Assembly (NCBI RefSeq): GCF_048544455.1 | Contig: NC_133529.1 | Span: 42,633,456-42,697,455, forward strand | From: Silene latifolia | Taxonomy: Eukaryota; Streptophyta; Magnoliopsida; Caryophyllales; Caryophyllaceae | Reading direction: 5' to 3' | DNA length: 64,000 nt | Shown here: piece by piece, positions 24,301 through 36,011 of the stretch | Numbering within the stretch: the first letter of the stretch is position 1 | Layout of the letters: each line of letters opens with the position of its first letter | Notes under the pieces: model-generated | Database searches by the model: none | The model's input: only the letters and a program-made list of their open reading frames with translations | Told to the model about the DNA's origin: nothing | Position numbers and translations under genes: made by a program

Positions 24301-24855
24301 AACATCAAACCCTTTTTTTTTCTTCCGAAGTTTGTTTGAAGCTGAACATAAACAGATTTCACCCAGCAGTTCCCGCTTGTGTCCTGCTACTCACAACATT
24401 TCTTGCTTCCCCTCGGAGTGCGACGAAGGTGTCGTTCTCTGTAAGTTCCCAAACCAATAGAGTTCCTACACTCGCGCCTTGATTACCCCTTAAGTTGAAC
24501 TTATATTTGACCTCCTTCCCGACGATGCTTTCCTTTAGGGTCCCACACCCTAGCACAATCCTTATATATCTTTTAGGTCTTACCCTTAGCTCCTACGCTT
24601 ACCCTTACGCAACTCCGGAAACATCTCGAGAAGAAGTCTCAGGTATGGTCTCTTATTATGGCTGGCGAGCCTCCTTACGTAGTCTAATGGACTTTAAACG
24701 ACCCTCCCCGATAGTCGACAGACTCTAAAATGTTCCCGACGACAGGTCCTTGGCTCAGACCCCTTGAGCCGCCTCGCGTCGCCATTGTCGTCAGGTTTTA
24801 ATCTTCGATTGACCTGATGGCTATACTTTGACTTTCGCGTTGTCCAAACCTCAGT

Positions 24856-24869
24856 AAAAGTGGGGGCTC
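24856..24869 (+). other. Polypurine tract of the Tat element
   Basis: AAAAGTGGGGGCTC directly precedes the 3' LTR start TGTAGATACC, the expected plus-strand priming site. Confidence 0.75.
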
Positions 24870-27271
24870 TGTAGATACCTCATTTTTGCACCTCTCGCAA
24901 ACCACCCGGTGATGATTGGGCCGCATGTTTGCTACGCGGAACGATTTATGACAGTTCGTAAGTTTATCGTCAAGTGATTGCTCAAATACTAATGTCTACC
25001 TCTTAGTTGTCATCTACGTGCCGATACGGTCGTTTTGACAGTAATTAGAGTACATTTGGAGTCCGGGCCTAAAACCGTCTTCATTTTCTGATAACCATTA
25101 AATCCCGAGTCAGAATGTTCTGGAATGTTCCGGATATTTCTATTCCATATTTTATAAATATTTCACAATCTTTATCCTTTGGTAAACAATTTCCCGTAAT
25201 ATTCACACAAGATATTAAGGAAAAAAGAATTATTCCGTCCTTCTATAACTCAAACACGGAAATCTTTCTTCCGCAGGAGGAAACCGCTTGGGAACAGACG
25301 CAACAGGTGTTGCGCCTCTTCTAAGAGACGCAATGACTGCTGCGCCTCTTCCCAGATCCTTTTCTGCGTGTTTTTCGAGATTCACTTCCAAAGACTCTCC
25401 AAAACCCTAATTCCTTCACGTGATTAGTATAAATAGGAGCCTTCGCTCCTCATATTTCTCACGCGAGTGTCCGCCCTTCTCTTCTCCCTTTGCATTCTAG
25501 ACCTTTGTTCTTACTTTTTGGCGTCTACGTGCTTGAACATTCGACCACGTAAGCTCGGATCCTTCTGAGTACCAGCCTCGTTTGCATGACCGACCAATTT
25601 GACCAACTCCACAATCAATCAACATAATTAATCTAATCGTTTTTCTCTTACGAGGGCACTTTCATATTTGCATTATAGTTCGAGTCGAGCATCGTTAATC
25701 GATAACTTAGTCCTTCTCGTTTCGTCAAACATGTAAGTTTGAGGGTGTAAATCTCTCTTTTATTATTGTTATTTACCTTTTGTATCATCATTAATGTAAG
25801 GTTTATGTCGAAAATACCTCCTTAAAACCGATTTCTAAAACTGTGCTTTAAAACCTCTTTTTACGGATTTCCAGAAGACAAACCGTCGAGAAAGGACGCA
25901 GCAACTGATGCGCCTCTTCGAAGGAGCGTTGTTCCTGCTGCGCCTCTTCGTGAGGCTGCCGCAGTTCCTGCTTCCTTTCTTCTTCCTTTGTCCTCTGTAA
26001 TTCGTATGTTTTTTATTTGTTTTATTTGTTTTCTTTAATTAATTCTTTGTTATAATAGCATGATAATTTCACATGTATATTATTCGTCATCATTAACACA
26101 TCGTTAATTCCGACTTAAATCCCTTATAATCTCATATTTGCGGGTTTTCGTCATTAAAATCAATCCGGGTTGTAGAAATTCAATTCGTTCATATTGAGTT
26201 TCTGGAATTCGATCTTTAATATATTCTCATCTGTCTTCATCCATATTCGTCATTAATTTGTCGTTAATTCGTCATGTTTAACCTATTTAGTTCACCCATG
26301 TCACTAATCAATCATTCGTTCATGTAAATAATTCGTTTGCATCCGTCTCATCCATGTTTTATTGCTTTTATGACAATCATATGTAAATAACCTGTTAATT
26401 ACTTTCATTCGAGTTAGTTATCATAATTAATCATTTAAATTCACCAATTAATATTAACGATTTGCAGTTCCGGCTTCACAGCCAGAACTCACCCTTGGAA
26501 CAGACGCAGCAACTGTTGCGCATCTTCCAAAGGGCGCAGTCCTGCTGCGCCTGTTCCACGTTGAGTTCTGTCTCTGAACTCCGTTGTTGCTTGGCCTAGT
26601 TTAATTAGCTTACGTATAATTAATTATTACTTGTATTATCACCTTCTGACTTGTTCGTTAATTCATTCTTTTATTCTTCTTCTCAAATTATCCGTTTTAA
26701 AGGTATTTTCGACATAAATCGCGTAATCCGATGTAATTATTGTAATTTTTATCGTAATTTTCTTATTGCATTTATCATTGAATTTTATATCATTTGTATG
26801 TTCTCACATGTAATTGAACATTAAATCCTACTTCGGCCCAATTGTTTGCTAATTACGTGTCAACCGACTTAGTTAAATTAACATGCTAGGATTAAAACTT
26901 GGATGTTGCATTGCATGCATATAATCGACGATATATCGAGTATAGAAGATGTCCCTAATCATTAGTAGAGGCCGATATCGAGGCGGGGGGATTAGGTGTT
27001 CGATCAAAAGAGCTTCCTAATACGTACCCTCACCCCTTACTCCAGATCTCTGTGAACATCCGTGTTCATTGGCATCCACGAGAGTCATTCTAGACATAGA
27101 ATGCTAAGGGTAATGATTGCTTAGTGTTCATGTCTTTACTTTGTGTCTTGACATGACACGAGGTATTCGAAAGGTTCCAATTTTCCATAAAAATTGGTGG
27201 CGACTCCAACAAAAATGCAAACGCTTGTTCTCTTCCTCCCAAGCGCCCCCGTGGTCCCCCCCCTGTCCACA
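24870..27271 (+). mobile_element. 3' LTR of the Tat element
   Basis: It starts TGTAGATACC and ends TGTCCACA. It matches the 5' LTR along its full length with scattered substitutions and small indels, including about 22 bp near 25035 that is absent from the 5' LTR. TATAAATAG is at 25428-25436. It is followed by CACCC (27272-27276), the second TSD copy. Confidence 0.9.
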
Positions 27272-27276
27272 CACCC

Positions 27277-28608
27277 TAGCACACGGGGATGCTACCATCT
27301 CGGTTACCCGAGGTAAAGTATATCACAAGTGACCATATAAGAACATTATTTAAAGTTCAACTATTTAAAATTATACAAATGTCAAACCAAAACCAAAACT
27401 AAAACAACTGTTCCAGCGGAAGACTAAAGACTCCAAAACGAGTGATGACTCCATCCTAGCTAGATTCCGCAAGCTATCCAAATGCACACCTACTAATCAA
27501 CTGCTCACCATCCCCGAAATGGATCACCACAGTTTTCAAAACATTTAAACGGGGTCAGTCAACTGCATAAGCAAGATAAGAAATAAACAATACGCGTCCA
27601 ATCAATCTAAACACATTCCTCCAAACACCAATAAATCACCAACCACTGGCTACACACTAAATGTATTGCCCTGCCAGATTACCCATCGCAACAGGTAATC
27701 CACTCCGCCAGTGGGGACCGCAGCCTTACCACCTAAGCCCCACTGAACACTATAGAGCGAATAACCCATGTCCATTAATGTGCACATCCCCCATGTGACG
27801 GGAACCACAAGGGGCGAATCAAGGGCGTGAAGCCATTCCCGCAAATTACTCCACTCAGCCGAGGGCGCACCTCACGAACCACATACAATTACAACCAAAA
27901 CACAATACCAATACAATATGCCAAATTCCAAGATAAACAATTCCATTAATAATATTAATCATGCCAACAATGAAATCACAACATCTTAAATTAATTATAT
28001 AATCAACTGAGTAGAGAAAACCCTACCTTTTCATAATCCGCTATAACTACAGTCAAACATACAATTGTACAAGAGTACCACATCGTCACCTACAACAATA
28101 ATCAACAACCATACATCACAATATGATTTCTACCCAAAACCCCCAAATCTCTCAAACTAGGGTTTAACCAATATTAACAAACTGACATAAAAACAACATA
28201 GAAATCTTACCCAATTGATGACGCCCGCAATGGTATGGAAATCCCCAAAAGTTAAGAACTCTAGCCCTTGATTTGATATCAAAGAGAGGAGAGAATCGAA
28301 CGTCATAAATGTTTTTCTTTGAGAAAGCTTTGAGAATGAAGAGTAAAATAAAAAGAACTGACGACTCAAGCTTATAAATACTTCTCCTTCCTTTATTTAT
28401 TATCAAACCGAACGAAAACCCATAAAAACACAGGCACTCGATCGAGTAACTAACGTACTCGATCGAGTACCGCCTACTCGATCGAGTTGCTACTACTCGA
28501 TCGAGTACACCCTGAGAAGAAAGTACTCCAGAATCCGTAAACAACTTACTCGACAAAGTAAGTTCTACTCGATAGAGTACCCAAAGCTCAAATATCTGAG
28601 GTATTACA
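27277..28608 (-). mobile_element. Tekay-type LTR, right piece of the split copy
   Basis: It resumes the LTR interrupted at 7915 and runs to GGTATTACA at 28608. Four perfect CGATCG palindromes start at 28439, 28460, 28479 and 28498, with two degenerate ones to about 28580. In the minus orientation this is the 5' LTR of the element whose interior is 3178-7873. Its outer flank is a LINE. Confidence 0.85.
28435..28580. repeat. Phased CGATCG palindrome array in the Tekay-type LTR
   Basis: ACTCGATCGAGTA-type 13-14-mers with centres 21, 19 and 19 bp apart, then two diverged copies. Equivalent arrays: 3002-3150, 985-1062, 7051-7125, 34561-34655 and 63075-63130. The arrays in LTRs lie 30-210 bp from the LTR's transcriptional start end, a U3 position. 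Confidence 0.75.
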
Positions 28609-30075
28609 CAACCATAGGAACAAACGAATTCTTTGTGGTACCAAATGAATTCTTTGTGGTACCTGTTGGGGATAAAATTACTGTCTTTTATCCCAAGCCA
28701 CGTGGCGGGCAGTGAATGGGGAAGATCAAATTAAAGGGATCGGTGATGTGGCAAAGCAGGGACCGCAGGATTAGCACGAAGAAACACACCTTGATATTTA
28801 GGAAATAACGATCAACAGGTTGAAAATCAGCACAATTAATTCCTGGAAAACAGATAACGACTCCTGAAAATAAGGAGGCAGATCTCAGAGGAGCCCGAGA
28901 AAATTAAACCTAGGAAGATCAACTATAAAAAGAAGGATAGACAAACCAAAAGGGTCATACCATCATCATCCAACTTACCCCAATTGCTCCCAAATCTCGC
29001 AGCCACACCTCGTCTTTATTAGTAAATTATATTGTATCTCTTTACTTGCTCGCCTTCATCGATTATAGTGAATATTTGGTGGAATTCCGACTCCCCTCGC
29101 GGTTGTTCCCACATCGGGTTTTCCGCATCACCAAAATTCCTTGTGTCAATCTTTCTTTTCGTTGCATCTCGAATTCCTTCGCATTATCATTCTTCGATTC
29201 ATTCTTAGTTATAGACCGATCACTTTGGCTCACAAACTTAAAATTAATTATTCGGTAAATTTTTACCAAAACAGTACCTGTGTTTTCCAAGGAAGTTTCC
29301 AAAAGCTTGCAGCTTCAACAACCGACTCATTTCGAATCAATCTGATAGCGAATTTGATCGAGAACCGGCCTGATGACGTTTGTGACCCGTAAAAAAACAT
29401 CGTCTTTGTCAGCCTTGCACACAACTTCATAAGATGCGATGGTTTGTAATATTTCACAAGGAAGATACTAAGCAAACAATTCTCATTTCCAACCCGTATT
29501 ATCATCGCACCTTTCCTCAACCGTGGAGTCGCTGATATGCGCTGGCAAATCAATGGCGACAAATTCCTCTAAAGGGGTGCTCATTGCCCATCTATGTCGC
29601 CAAAATGATGTTGCGCTGTCATTTCCAATCGATGAGTTCAGCCCATGTTTCAGTATTTCAGCAGCTTCCACAATACCTCTCCTCACATTCGAACTTGAAT
29701 GTTTAGTGGTAAACATTTCCATGTCGTTCCTCCTATGACAATACTTGTGATGGAGAACCCTTGCCCAGAGATCATTCGGCTCCGAAAACAACATCCACCC
29801 TAGCTTTGCCATGAAAGCTACATTGACTTGTTACATTGATCAAATACCAAGTCCTCCCTCATTCTTCTCCATCGTAACCATGTCCCATGAGACTAGGCTA
29901 AGTGCCCTTATATCCTTTTCCCATCCCCCCCCCCCCCAACCCAACAAGAATCTCCTTGCCCGTTTGTCAATGTCGTCGCATACCGAAAAGGGCAGTCTAG
30001 TAGATTTGCATAGCATAACCTAGGATCGTTGAAAGTGTAGACTGGATTAAAGTCGCCTGACCAGCCATCGAGATA
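28609..30075 (-). pseudogene. L1-type LINE ORF2 remnant, split by a solo LTR
   Basis: Minus-strand fragments from after the RT core: ISMAGQATLIQST near 30060, DIDKRARRFLLGW near 29960, LVSWDMVTMEKNEGGLGI near 29880, AFMAKLGWMLFSEPNDLWAR (29760-29812), then IGNDSATSFWRHRW. The frame shifts repeatedly. Past the solo LTR (28664-29273) the sequence continues as VPQRIHLVPQRIRLFLWL, the usual LINE zinc-binding/RNase H-linker start, with a 24-bp internal duplication. It ends abruptly at the Tekay-type LTR at 28608, which probably inserted into it. The protein would be a retrotransposon polymerase; this copy is dead. Confidence 0.75.
28664..29273. mobile_element. Solo LTR, 610 bp
   Basis: Starts TGTTGGGGAT and ends CCAAAACA (TG...CA), flanked by GTACC on both sides (28659-28663 and 29274-29278). 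No internal region or second LTR is present. The family is not identified from coding sequence. It interrupts the LINE reading frame cleanly, which supports the borders. Confidence 0.8.
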
Positions 30076-30470
30076 TATTTACTGTTGGGAAATTGAGATA
30101 AAAGAAGGCAAAACAAAATAAATATATTTAAAAATGAAAAGCTAAAGACTTTGATTTGCAAATGAAACGTACAAGTAGTTGCTAATATATATCCTAACTA
30201 ATCCTAAACTTAAGGAACTAATTTAGGATTTCATGGATTCATGCTTTGACCACTACTAATTAGCTAACAATCTATAACAACATTAAGCAACATAAAAAAC
30301 GTGGGATCATCAACAAACCCACTACTAATATGCATGCTAAATTATTAATTAATAAAACTAATTTTGAATCACTAATTCAACATTTATAAGGTTACCGGGT
30401 GAACATGGATAAATTGATAAAACTATCAAGAATGAGTTATTGTCACAATTTCACGAGAAAAATGATTGTA
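30076..30470. other. AT-rich stretch, no gene seen
   Basis: Between the LINE remnant and a MITE. No ORF with domain character, and no repeat structure that I can define. Confidence 0.5.
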
Positions 30471-30763
30471 AATCAGATGTACTACCTCACACTTAATGAG
30501 TTTTTGTGTATTTTTTTTCCTTTTTCCTTTTATAGAGTTTATAAATTACATTTTAGTTTTATGACGTCAAAAATCAAATTTTTCTGAGCTTATATGTAAT
30601 TTTTTCGAGTTATAATGTAATTTTTTAAGATTAATGTTTAAGTAGATGAACTCAAAAACTTTATAATAAAACTCAAAATTTTTAAATTAAAACTCAAAAA
30701 TTTCATCTTAACGCTAAAAAACTATACTATCTGATATACTACATTAGATGTATTATCCACTTA
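30471..30763. mobile_element. AT-rich MITE-like repeat, copy 1
   Basis: About 290 bp, the reverse complement of 53167-53459 with moderate divergence. Both copies are built of runs like AACTCAAAAACT and have imperfect inverted ends around TGTACTAC / GTAGTACA. Target-site duplications are unclear, so the superfamily is not assigned. Confidence 0.6.
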
Positions 30764-30796
30764 GTGCAATCTCACAAACAAAAAAAAAGTTGGCAC

Positions 30797-31257
30797 CTAG
30801 GTAGCACGGACACTTCTCTTAATCAGCCGTCCCGTGTCCGAAACCGACACTCCTCGGACACGCCGAAACGTGTCGGACGCCTATAAAGCCGTGTCTAACT
30901 TTCAACATTTATTTGGGCACGTGTCCGACGCGTGTCCATGGTATTTGGGCCGTGTCCGACGCGTGTCCATAACATTTGGACATCATTTGGGGTGAATGAT
31001 ATTCTTTAGACGAGAAATGAGCTGTTGAAATAGCTTGATTAGAAGATGAGTTTTGATGGGAAATGAAAATGAGTTAAAATCATGGACAAGTTTCACATTT
31101 ACTTATTTAAATTTAATATCTAATACTTTTATAAAAATAAAATCGAATGTTTATAACTATAAAATATATATTTTATTAAATTTATATAACGTGTCCCGTG
31201 TCCTAAATTTCATGGAATGCCGTGTCCCGTGTCCGTGTCCGTTTTGGTGCTACCTAG
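30797..31257. mobile_element. hAT-like MITE, 461 bp, with GTGTCCG repeats
   Basis: Perfect 11-bp terminal inverted repeats CTAGGTAGCAC / GTGCTACCTAG, flanked by an 8-bp duplication GTTGGCAC (30789-30796 and 31258-31265). Both arms carry many copies of GTGTCCG/CGGACAC. No transposase; the middle is AT-rich. Confidence 0.8.
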
Positions 31258-31265
31258 GTTGGCAC

Positions 31266-31556
31266 CCTAAAAAAACAAACAAAAAAAATGCGAGAGTGAT
31301 TAGGAGGGTTACATGATTGTTATCCGAAGCCGAATATGCCAACCTATCGCTCATGGAGTCATGGTTGAGACTTGAGAGGCCGCTAACACAAGAGAGAAGA
31401 TTATTACTAATTTATCAACAAAAGAAATGAAATGTTGTTCAAAGTACTCCAATATAGAGTTACTATCATCCATGAATAAATTGTGAAGATCACTCTCCCT
31501 CCATCATAGTCCAATAACATTCACATTTCATAGCCACTAGTAATAGCCGCCTTCGT
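31266..31556. other. Intergenic, no gene seen
   Basis: Unremarkable AT-rich sequence up to the copia target-site duplication ATCAA (31557-31561). Confidence 0.5.
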
Positions 31557-31561
31557 ATCAA

Positions 31562-31747
31562 ATATAAGAGTATTATAAGAAGAATTTTAATTAATCAGTT
31601 ATGAGGTTACAAGTATTTATAGATACAAGAGGTTAGATAGAGATGGTAACACAATAATACAGTTTCCTAAAACTAGAATATACACAATTAAATAAGCTAA
31701 ATTGGTATGTACAGAATATTTCGTTATTCTGTTTTGATATGGCTAAT
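31562..31747 (-). mobile_element. Copia 1 3' LTR
   Basis: 186 bp, nearly identical to 37325-37510, indicating a fairly recent insertion relative to the damage visible in the coding region. Confidence 0.85.
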
Positions 31748-32344
31748 ACGCCCCCGCAAGATGGACTTTCGATGAGTAAGACCAATCTTGTTCCGTAGTT
31801 CAAGGTACTGCGACTTGTGAAGGGGTTTAGTAAGCACATCGGTCAGCTGATCCCGGCTCACAATATGTTGAAGACGAATCTGACCAAGGAGCAGCTGTTG
31901 CTTGACAAAATGAAATGAGAGAGCCGTGTGCTTCATGCGAGAATGAAAGACCGGATTTTTGGCATAAAGAGTCGCAGATAGATTGTCACAAAAAATGGCA
32001 GGAGGTTTGGTGACAGTAATATGTAGTTCAGTGAGGAGATTCCGAAGCCAAAGAGTTTCAGTAGTGATAGACGCGACAGCTCGGAACTCAGCTTCGGTGG
32101 TAGACAGTGCGAGGCCATGTTGCTTCTTGGATGACCACGAAATGGGATTCCGTCTTAAATAGATAATGTAACCAGTGGTCGATACATAGGAGTCCTTGTC
32201 ACCAGCATGGTCGGCATCACAAAAGGCGTGGAGACACGGAGAAGAGTCTCGGTACAGCTGAAGACCGAGTGTCCGGGTACCTTGTAGATAGCGAAAAAGC
32301 CGCTTCAAGGCAGTCCAGTGCGTGGTGGTAGAGTGATGTAAGAA
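31748..32344 (-). pseudogene. RH: Copia 1 RNase H
   Basis: The frame (31724-32308) has the copia RNase H blocks: AFCDADHAGDKDSY, then STTGYIIYL, SSKKQHGLALSTTEAEFRA, FCDNLSATLYAKNPVFH and HFVKQQLL near the end. The D, E, D residues are present. It is in the same frame as RT, separated by a TAG at 32345-32347 where RT relatives have Gln (CAG), so a C-to-T nonsense mutation splits one polyprotein. Confidence 0.85.
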
Positions 32345-33478
32345 CTAGGCAAGACGGTTTATCGCAAAGGCAATGTCAGGACGGGTTAAGGAGAGGTATT
32401 GAAGGCTACCAACAATGGCACGATAGGCATGGTGGTCGTGAATGGGTTGATGATCTTCACGAGCAAGAGGCGGTGAAGTGGCCATGGGAGTAGCATTTGG
32501 TTTAGCTTCAAGCATTTTGTACTTGGAGAGGAGGTCATGTATGTACTTTGATTGGTTTAAATGTAAGCCAAGGGTGTTTGGAGTAACTTCTATTCCGAGA
32601 AAATAAGATAATGGTCCAAGATCTTTTAAAGAAAAACGATTGGACAATTTTTCGATAAAAGATTGAAGATGAGAGGGGTGAGGTCCAGTGACGATAATGT
32701 CGTCAACATAGATAAGCATATAGATACATGTGGTGTTGGTATGGAATAAAAATAAGGAAGAGTCGGAAATTGATTGTTTAAAGCCATAGGTTAGAAGATA
32801 GGAGGTCAATTCTTTGTACCAAGCGAGAGGTGCTTGTTTTAAACCGTATATAGCTTTGTTTAATTTACAAACAAAACCAGGTGGTTGAATCATAAAAACA
32901 TCACAGTCAGTGTGCCTTGAAGGAAGGCATTATTAATATCTAATTGTCTCAGGGACCAAGATTTGGTGACGGCCAAGGAAAGTATAAGTCGAACGGTTGT
33001 GGGTTTGACTACAGGACTAAACGTATCATTGTAGTCAATGCCGGGTCTTTGATGGAAGCCTTTAGCAACAAGGCGGGCCTTGTGTTGTTTAAGGGTGCCA
33101 TCAGGATTGAATTTATTTCTAAAAACCCATTTGCATCCAATGATATTTTGAGAGGATGAGCGGGGTACAAGAGACCAAGTGTTGTTCCGTGCAAGAGCAT
33201 CGTATTCTTCTTGCATTACATTTCGCCAATGCGGAAGGACAAGAGCTTGCTTGACGGTGTTGGGAAGGTTGTCGGGTGAAGGGGTTGCATGGGCCATATT
33301 GTTAGCATAGCGTGGGTTTGGCTTACGAATGTCATTGTCGAGTCTCGTAGTGACAGTCCGGACAGGAGGAGGGACTGACTTGGTGCGACGAGACTGTGGA
33401 CTTGGGGCAGAGTCAGCAGCGGAAGAGGGAGGTGCGTCAAAGGAGGGAGTGGTAGCAGGTGTCGAGGAGGGTTGGCCG
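32345..33478 (-). pseudogene. RT: Copia 1 reverse transcriptase
   Basis: Starts after the solo LTR with a Pro/Ser-rich linker, then the copia RT block [36 protein letters not shown] and [11 protein letters not shown] shift near 32890 moves to the next frame, which has KAIYGLKQAPLAWY and the catalytic YVDDIIVTG. SYFLGIEV and YRAIVGSLQYLSLTRPDIAF follow. All catalytic residues are present. Confidence 0.9.
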
Positions 33479-34767
33479 TGTAACACCCCCATATCCAGAG
33501 GAGCCTTAACTAGGCCTTCCTTAGCATATAAGGGCATTACCATCTCGGTTACCCGAGGACAGTAATAGTCAAACGTCGATAAAAGAACTATTATGTTATA
33601 TTACAAGTGATTTAAAACCAACTGACGATATAAAAGATACAACTCAAAGGCTACTCACTATAACTATCAATTCTCGTGAAGACTCATCCCTGCCCGGACT
33701 CCAGCTATCCACGATATCAACACCTGCTAAGACAGACGGCTCACCATAAGGGATCACGGTAGACACATAAAACAACAAGACAACCACACAAGGTCAGTAT
33801 TGAGATAAGATACAACAATGTCAACAACACCTAACAATACAATACAACACAATCAGCCACACACAAGCACACCCACACCGATCAATCTCCGTCATCGACT
33901 GTCCACTGGACCAGCCCTGCCAGTGGGGAACCGCAGCTGTACCCACCAAATCCCCGCTCATCATACCGAGCGATAACCCTGTCCCATTAATGTGCACATC
34001 CCCTCCCGTGGCGGGTTCCACGGAGGGCAAAACTAGGGCGTGAAGCCACTCCCGCAAGTGACTCCACTCAGCCGAGAACGCATCTCGAGAACCATAGACA
34101 AGCAATCACAACCATCAACAGCAATCAATCAACAACCGTCACAATACAATTACGATAATACACAACAACCACAACAACCGACGCACTAGGCCATCTACAG
34201 AAACTGAGTAGGCGAACCTACCTTTAAGCAACCGCAACCAATCCATGCCAACATATGACATATCCAGCAACCAAGCAAAGCCTATAACCACAACACAATC
34301 ATCTATTACTACCAAGCAAACCCTAACTGCAGAGACAAGGATACGGATGATGATGACGACATACCTATGAGGAGAAACCCGGCAAAAGACCGCTACCCGA
34401 CTTAAGCTATGCTCTCCTAAGGCACAAGGACCTTCAAAAGGCTTCCATGGAGGTTTTATGGTGAAAGGAAGGGAAATGGGCGACTAAAGGATAGAAGGAA
34501 TGAGGCGGAAATGATTTGCGGATTTAACAAAACGCGATTAAAAACCCTCGCTGAAAACCCGATACTCGATCGAGTGTCACACATACTAGATAGAGTGACA
34601 CCCTACTCGATCGAGTACCTAAGCTACTCGATCGAGTAGCCTCTACTCTATCGAGTACCTCCCATAACTCCCAACCCAAGGTGATCTGGCACGCACTTCT
34701 AAGGGCTATACCGCTCCCAAGGTCAGTCAACGCTGGTCAAAGGGCCTCTAAAAGGGCGGGTATTACA
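33479..34767 (-). mobile_element. Tekay-type solo LTR inside copia 1
   Basis: 1289 bp, TGTAACACCCCC to GGGTATTACA, with 5-bp TSD GGCCG (33474-33478 and 34768-34772). Related to the LTR at 1808-3177 but diverged. The palindrome array (34561-34655; centres about 34567, 34588, 34608, 34629, 34648) is kept. No internal sequence, so it arose by LTR-LTR recombination. It separates copia 1 integrase from RT. Confidence 0.85.
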
Positions 34768-34772
34768 GGCCG

Positions 34773-35911
34773 TGGCCTGTGGGAGGTGGATCAGAGGGTG
34801 AAGAAACAGGGGTGGGGATTTCAGTGGCAGGGGTTGAGGTGGGGTTGCGACGGGTATAGACATGTGTGAGGGGGGGCTTTGGTTGCATGGGAGGAATGGA
34901 GGACGAGGGATTTGATTGAGCTGGTGGTGATGAGGGTGGCGAAGGGAGGAGAGGTATATTTAAGGTGCACCATTCGTCCAAATTCGGTGGAGGAGGAACG
35001 GAATTGGTATTTTTGAACGGGAAATCGTCTTCTAGGAATTTGACATGCCTAGAGGTGTAAATTTTATTGGTTTTAGGGTCTAAGCAATGAAATTCACTTT
35101 GAGTATTAGAGTAACCAACGAAAATACAAGCAATTGAACGATTCTCGAGTTTGTGCTTAGTATACGGTCTAAGCCAAGGGTAACATAAGCAACCAAAATT
35201 GTGTAATTTGGTGTAATCTGGTTGAGACTTATGTAAAGTAAAGTAGGGTGAATTGCCATTTAATGTTTTTGTAGGCAAACGATTTATAAGATAGGTAGCG
35301 GTACGGAAAGCAAAGGGTCAATAGGTAAGGGGGAGTCCAGCGTGGTTTAAGAGAGCTAGACCCGTCTCAACGATATGTCGATGGCGGCGTTCGGCATAAC
35401 CGTTGTGTTCGGGAGTATGTGGTGGACTAGTGGAATGCGAAATTCCGTCATCTAGAAGGGTGGGATTAAGTTTTATGTACTCTCCACCATTATCGGAGAA
35501 GAAGTGACGTATTGTCGTATTGGTCTTTGAAAAAACTTTTCTACTAATGCTTTAAATCGGGAAAAAACTGATGTGGTTTCGGACTTACGTTTTAATGGAT
35601 ACAGCCATATATATTTACTGAAGTGGTCTACAAATATAACATAGTATTTGTAGTGGTCATTAGATAGGACAGGACTCGTCCATAGGTCAGAAAAGATAAG
35701 ATCGAGTGGTGCATTCGATTCAAAGGATGAAATAGAAAACGGAAGTTTCTTACTCTTGGAAACACAACAAGCATGACAAGAGTCGAAATCAGGAACATAA
35801 ATAGAAATACTTTTATTAATTATTTTTAGTACATCATACGTCGGATGTCCTAATTTATGGTGCCACGATATAGGCGTGGTTCCTCTTTTGATAGCGGTGT
35901 GCACGAGAGGC
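34773..35911 (-). pseudogene. INT: Copia 1 integrase
   Basis: The N-terminal GAG-pre-integrase region has WHHKLGHP and CHACCVSKSKK (HHCC zinc site). The core begins LDLIFSDLWTSP and VIFVDHFSKYIWLYPL. A frameshift near 35510 leads to an SDNGGEY-type block in another frame. A TGA at 35318-35320 replaces a Trp codon. The C-terminal part (34763-35278) has KTLNGNSPYFTLHKSQPDY, HNFGCLCYPWLRPY and ACIFVGYS. The DDE residues are traceable, but the protein is broken. Confidence 0.85.
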
Positions 35912-36011
35912 GGTGATGGTGTCCATTCATATATTCCCTTGGTTGCTCGGCCCTAGAGGAGCAGTCTCCCCGTTCGGTTTTCCTTAACAAAAAAGGAATC
36001 GTGTGAGAAAA

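Larger units (their letters stand above)
7916..27271 (+). mobile_element. Tat-lineage Ty3/gypsy retrotransposon, complete but decayed
   Basis: The 19,356 bp element has LTRs of 2387 and 2402 bp, TSD CACCC (7911-7915 and 27272-27276), a PBS at 10306 and a polypurine tract at 24856. Order on the plus strand: gag, protease, RT, RNase H, a second RNase H, integrase. The second RNase H and a PBS of the kind reported for Ogre (tRNA-Arg) place it in the Tat/Ogre group. About 7 kb between integrase and the 3' LTR carries two antisense, intron-containing genes. Frameshifts and stops in gag-pol mean this copy cannot make its own proteins. No extra ORF precedes gag, unlike classic Ogre. Confidence 0.9.
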
